This document shows, piece by piece, positions 60,169 through 64,000 of a DNA stretch of 64,000 bases (positions within the stretch are counted from its first letter, which is position 1; each line of letters begins with the position of its first letter). The stretch is from Utricularia gibba (lineage: Eukaryota > Streptophyta > Magnoliopsida > Lamiales > Lentibulariaceae), in contig CM007990.1 in the NCBI GenBank assembly GCA_002189035.1, positions 4,154,001-4,218,000 of the forward strand, given 5' to 3'. Both the position numbers and the translations under genes were made by a program. Below the pieces are notes generated by a model. The model searched no databases, was not told where the DNA came from, and worked only from the letters and a program-made list of their open reading frames with translations.

Positions 60169-61097
60169 TTAGTTTAAAGGGTTTCCATATTTCGTCACTT
60201 CCATTCCGCCCCCGCCGGCGTAGATATCGGCGGGGAGGGGCGCACGATGTGAGGAAGAAGCTGCGTTGTTCGTGTTGCCGCCGCTGAGATGCAGGTCTGG
60301 TAAATTTGGAAGCCCCTCTCGTGCCTCGACTCCGTGGTCGTACAAAAAGCCCCTGAAAACATGGCCGCCGATTCGCACCACCGCTTGGTACGCGTATTGA
60401 TCTGCGTCGTCGTCCAAAGCAGTTACTCTCACGCACTTGAACACCGCCGGAGCACGCACTTGCCCCGGAAACGACGATTCCCCAAACCCCCACCTACAAA
60501 GGAGAACCACAGATCACATGGTTGAAATTTACACTGCATCGCACAGTCGCGGGAATTGCAATACCTTGTTGTATGGAGATGGTGTCAAAGCTTCGTGTAG
60601 GGTGGTGTTGGATGCGGAGGTGGTGTTGGTGGTTTCGGACGCGCCGCCGAGCTTCTGTTTCTTGGAACCGGAGGTTGACTGAGAGGATGCGGCGGCACGG
60701 TCGCGGCGGCGGGCGGCGGGAACCCATGTGCTTTTCACATGCGTGGTGCAGTCAAAGCCACGGCTCTTACAGCAAGTTCTGCATCTCTGGTGAGAGCAGT
60801 CTCTCTTCGCCTGGTTTCCGCAGTCTTGGCAACTTGCCATTGCGTTCGAAGCTTCAGGAATGATAGGCTTCGTGGAGGAACTGCTGCTCAGCCTCTGCCC
60901 CTGTTGCTGTTGTTGCCAGAGATGCATTCCGAAGCCGATACTACTGCGGCGGGCCGACATCCCCTCCTCAGACGCCTGCAGCGTGGGCGCATGACACGGT
61001 GCGGCGGTGAGAAGAGGGATGACCCCGATGGCGACGTTTGGGTCGAAGGTGGAAACACCCTCCGGCGCAACGAAAAAGAATTCCGGCGGAACCCCAT
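60169..61097 (-). CDS. LRP1: SHI/STY/LRP1 family zinc-finger transcription factor
   Basis: Two exons (60565-61097 and 60169-60493), about 286 residues. The RING-like zinc finger [20 protein letters not shown] with the following CKSRGFDC is fully conserved, followed by [13 protein letters not shown]. Exon 2 contains the IGGH domain ([32 protein letters not shown]). [11 protein letters not shown] in the N-terminal region is specific to LRP1-like members. SHI/STY proteins activate YUCCA auxin-biosynthesis genes and control gynoecium and lateral root development. The frame needs one extra base at three sites: after MGFRR (61083-61084), before [12 protein letters not shown] (60600-60602) and in the G-run [12 protein letters not shown] (60487-60491). 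The ATG at 61097 gives [14 protein letters not shown]. Low-complexity Gln, Ser, Asn/Thr and Gly runs surround these. Confidence 0.9.
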
Positions 61098-63188
61098 GGC
61101 GAGAACCCCCCACCCCGAAGACCACATTCCTAATCCAAAGCAAAACCTCCCGGAAACCGGAGATTTGCGGATCAGTATATCAAAATCGTTGAAGATCCCC
61201 TGTCTGCACTCAAAAGCCGCAGAAGGTGGCAGCTACTGCAACTTAACTGCTGCTGTAACTTTTGGGTCTTCCCTTCCCTTCCCTTCCCTCCGCCTGCAAA
61301 AGCAATAAAAGGGGGAGAGCCTCTGAGGATTGAAGAAGACTGGAGGGAAGCGGAGCTCTGAGGATCAGAGAAAGAAGAGAACAGAAGTGATGTACATATA
61401 TGATTGCAGAAAACACATACAACTCTGTTTCTTTCACAGATTTGATTGCAGCAACTCTGTCTCTCTGTGTATGCAACGCTGCAAGCACTAGGCACTACAG
61501 AGAGAGAGAAGAGTAGGGGTGTGTGTGTGGTGGTAGTGGTAGGGACCTCTCTCCCGTAGCTTCCTTTCTGCACAGGCTCTTGCTTGTTTGCTTCCTAATT
61601 ATTGGAGCATGGCAAACAAGATAGGGAAAAAAAAAAAAGAAGGGGCCGGGTTTTGCCCTTTCAACCTTCTGGGCCCCACACCACCCCCAGGGGTATGTAT
61701 GGGATTTCCCAGACTTCGAAGGGAGGGTTTTTTGGTAAATAAATGTTGGATTTTTTATAAAGCTACCTATGGAATATATGCATTTGATTTGTAATTAAAT
61801 ATTTGCTATAATTTTAAATCAAAAATACAAATGTTATAATTTCCAATCCTCTGTTTTTGGGCCACAGTCCATTATTTTTAATGTTTATAATAAGATGAAA
61901 AATTAATACTAAAAATAATCTTTTTTCTCGAATATTGGAAGTATATTATCACTATCTACAATAGATTTATATAATATTATACACTTCATTCATCCAATTC
62001 TTAGAAAATGAAAACCTTCAAATGGTTGGGTTTCATTAATTTGATATTATATTTCATTTTACAAGTAATAACGAAATGCGTGATTGATTGTTTATATTAA
62101 AATGTTAATTTTAATAATATTTTATCGTTATACTCTTATTAATTGATAAATGTATAAATTTTGGTTGAGTGAAAAGTCAAAACATACAATTATCATCTCA
62201 ATTTCACAAAACCCACCTTCTTGATAGATAATTAAAAATATCCAAAACCCAAACTTAATAAAAAAATCTACATTTTTGAAACGGGTCATGGGAAAAGAAT
62301 AACACTTTATCAAGTGATCATTTCTTTTCCAACCCAATATATTTATAATGAATACCCACGTACAAAATGTATTCTTGCGGTTTTACATTCTTTTCTTTTA
62401 AAGAAAAAAATCTTATAAGATTATGAGTATTCTTTTATTTAAACATTTATTTACTCATCTATAACCAATATGAGATATCATCATTAATTTCTTGACTTAA
62501 TAAACTTTATCTTCTAAATATTTTCTAAAAATAGTATTATGTAGTTTTATTCCTAAGTTGTACAATTACAAATTTTTAGATAAGATCATGAATTCTCAAA
62601 ATGAATGTTGTAAAATGAAAATAGGAAGTATAATAAAAATGATAAATAAAAATGAATTAATATTCTATAAATTTTTAAAAAGATTATAAAATGAAAAATA
62701 TGATCGATTAAAAATGAAAAGTTATTTTATAATAATATATAAATGACAATTCACCTATATATTTGATGTTAGAATGAAAAAGATATTTAAAGAAATAAAT
62801 TGCAATATATAAAAAAATGTATTATTGAAATGAGAATGGAAAGTAGAAATGATTCATTTTGTATTTATATGTCATTTTTTAGAATTTATAATCACTTTTT
62901 GGAAAATAATAAACTGTTTTTGTATAATTACTAATTTTCTTTTTTAAAAATAAAAAAATAGTATTTTGAATGTGTAGACAATAATATTAGTAAAAGAAAT
63001 TGGGGTCTTGATGATGATGCGGCGAAAGCGACCGCGATATAATTTTGACTTTTTTATTATAAAATATTATTTGTTATTAAATTATTTGAAAAAGGAGAAA
63101 ATGACAAAATAACCACGAAAATGATGATGATTTAAGGAGCTCCTTTCTTGAAGCAAGAACTTGAAAAAGAGAAAAAGTGCCTTCTTCA
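61098..63188. other. SHI/LRP1 leader and AT-rich intergenic DNA
   Basis: 61098-61610 is probably the 5' leader and proximal promoter of the LRP1-like gene, with GA/CT-rich (GAGAGAGA around 61500) and GT-rich tracts. 61780-63050 is AT-rich with no coding signal. 63051-63188 precedes a probable new gene. Confidence 0.55.
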
Positions 63189-63669
63189 ATGGTGAGTCCA
63201 CTGAACTTCCTCCATTTTTTTTCTTTCCGTGCTTTGTTTCTGAGGTTTACTTCTTCTTCGTCGATTCATTGAAGTATCTTTCCTCTCCCGATCTCCATTC
63301 AAGAACTCATATCGTGCTTTTCTCGGCGGGTATCCGTTGATTCCGCCGGGATCACCGGAGTATCCGCAGTGGCATTTCTCTGACACTCATGTGGGCCTGG
63401 CGGTTTACTGTCACACTGCTTTTTCAGTTTTGAATGTAGCTTCGGTTAATATTTTAAGGCCCCTGTCGGCATTCGGAGAAAAAGGATTGTTCATATGGTT
63501 TTGACCGGGTGATCGGATTTAGTCGAGAGGTGATAGGGAATGTGGGGTTTGGGTTTTAGGGTTGGTTGGGATAGTGGCAACTTTCTTGATGATGTGGTGA
63601 AACAGAGGGAGGATGAGCAAGTATGATGGCATCAGAGCTGGTGGGTCAGCGGAGAAGGACATCGAACAG
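63189..63669 (+). CDS. Probable 5' end of a gene cut by the window edge
   Basis: A leader-like segment ends at AATG|GTGAGT (63192 donor). A later exon has a short open frame starting MSKYDGIRAGG at 63613 and ending at CAG|GTGAAG (63669). The 57-nt exon MSKYDGIRAGGSAEKDIEQ contains no recognisable domain and the gene continues beyond the window. It could be leader sequence only. I cannot assign a function. Confidence 0.3.
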
Positions 63670-64000
63670 GTGAAGGGTTTTATTTACATTCATGTGCCAA
63701 TTATGAGGTTTGGCATTTTCATATTTATTCTGTTTCCTCTGAGTGTCGTATATGTCACTGGAATCTGCAAATTGAATACTCTGTTGTCTATGACATTGCA
63801 TACCGCCGACATCCTTACTTTTCTTCAAGTGTAATGTGTCGCGTTCTGTTTTATGATGCCATGGTTCTGCGTCTCCCGATGAGATTGTTTTGGGTTGTTT
63901 TGTGATGCACCCACACTTTTAAGGCTTGTTTTTTTTCATTGACAATTAGAGTCAATTCAATTCGTCACTGTGAGTCTTAGAACATGTACAATTTTCCTGG

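Overview
The window is nuclear DNA from a flowering plant, most likely a eudicot. Genes have many short GT-AG introns, intergenic DNA is very AT-rich with (AT)n tracts, and the gene families are plant-specific or plant-typical (GAMYB, CDKC, AGO4-clade Argonaute, SHI/LRP1, COP9 signalosome, CNX6, plastid trigger factor). About 20 protein genes in 64 kb indicate a compact, gene-rich chromosome arm. No rRNA, tRNA, CRISPR, prophage or bacterial operon was seen.

Layout. 0.1-4.2 kb: a head-to-head pair of plastid protein genes, a DnaJ-type Cys-rich membrane protein (-) and trigger factor (+). 5.1-7.5 kb: a seven-knuckle CCHC protein (+). 8.9-10.7 kb: an intronless TraB-like membrane protein (-). 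11.9-13.5 kb: F-box/WD40 protein (-). 15.4-17.2 kb: GAMYB-like factor with a miR159 site (+). 17.8-20.5 kb: CDKC kinase (-). 21.8-23.6 kb: GPI-anchored beta-1,3-glucanase (+). 25.0-27.2 kb: CNX6 and eEF1B-beta (+). 27.6-28.7 kb: ABI5-like bZIP (-). 31.0-31.7 kb: C2H2 protein (+). 32.3-35.0 kb: LARP1 (-). 35.5-37.5 kb: peptidase-C45-like protein (+). 37.8-42.5 kb: 22-exon Argonaute (-). 44.6-45.4 kb: calmodulin (+). 45.7-45.9 kb: small secreted Cys-rich protein (-). 46.8-49.6 kb: CSN2 (-). 50.0-51.8 kb: METTL21-like methyltransferase (+). 52.1-54.0 kb: GONST1-like nucleotide-sugar transporter (-). 54.0-58.5 kb: gene-poor AT-rich DNA. 58.5-59.7 kb: receptor-like cytoplasmic kinase (+). 60.2-61.1 kb: SHI/LRP1 factor (-). 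The right end probably holds the first exon of another gene.

The genes do not form a pathway. They are a normal mixed housekeeping and regulatory neighbourhood. I saw no convincing new biological system.

The strongest non-routine signal concerns sequence quality. At least seven, and probably nine, otherwise well-conserved genes (trigger factor, GAMYB, glucanase, Cys-rich peptide, CSN2, kinase, SHI/LRP1, probably the C2H2 protein and the methyltransferase) each need one or a few extra bases to keep their conserved frame. Almost every such site lies in a short homopolymer, and nearly all are losses. This looks like uncorrected long-read homopolymer undercalling rather than nine independent pseudogenes. 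Second-tier signals are a putative U12-type intron, three GC-AG introns, two hAT-like short elements with matching 8-bp flanking repeats, and several exact tandem duplications near genes.
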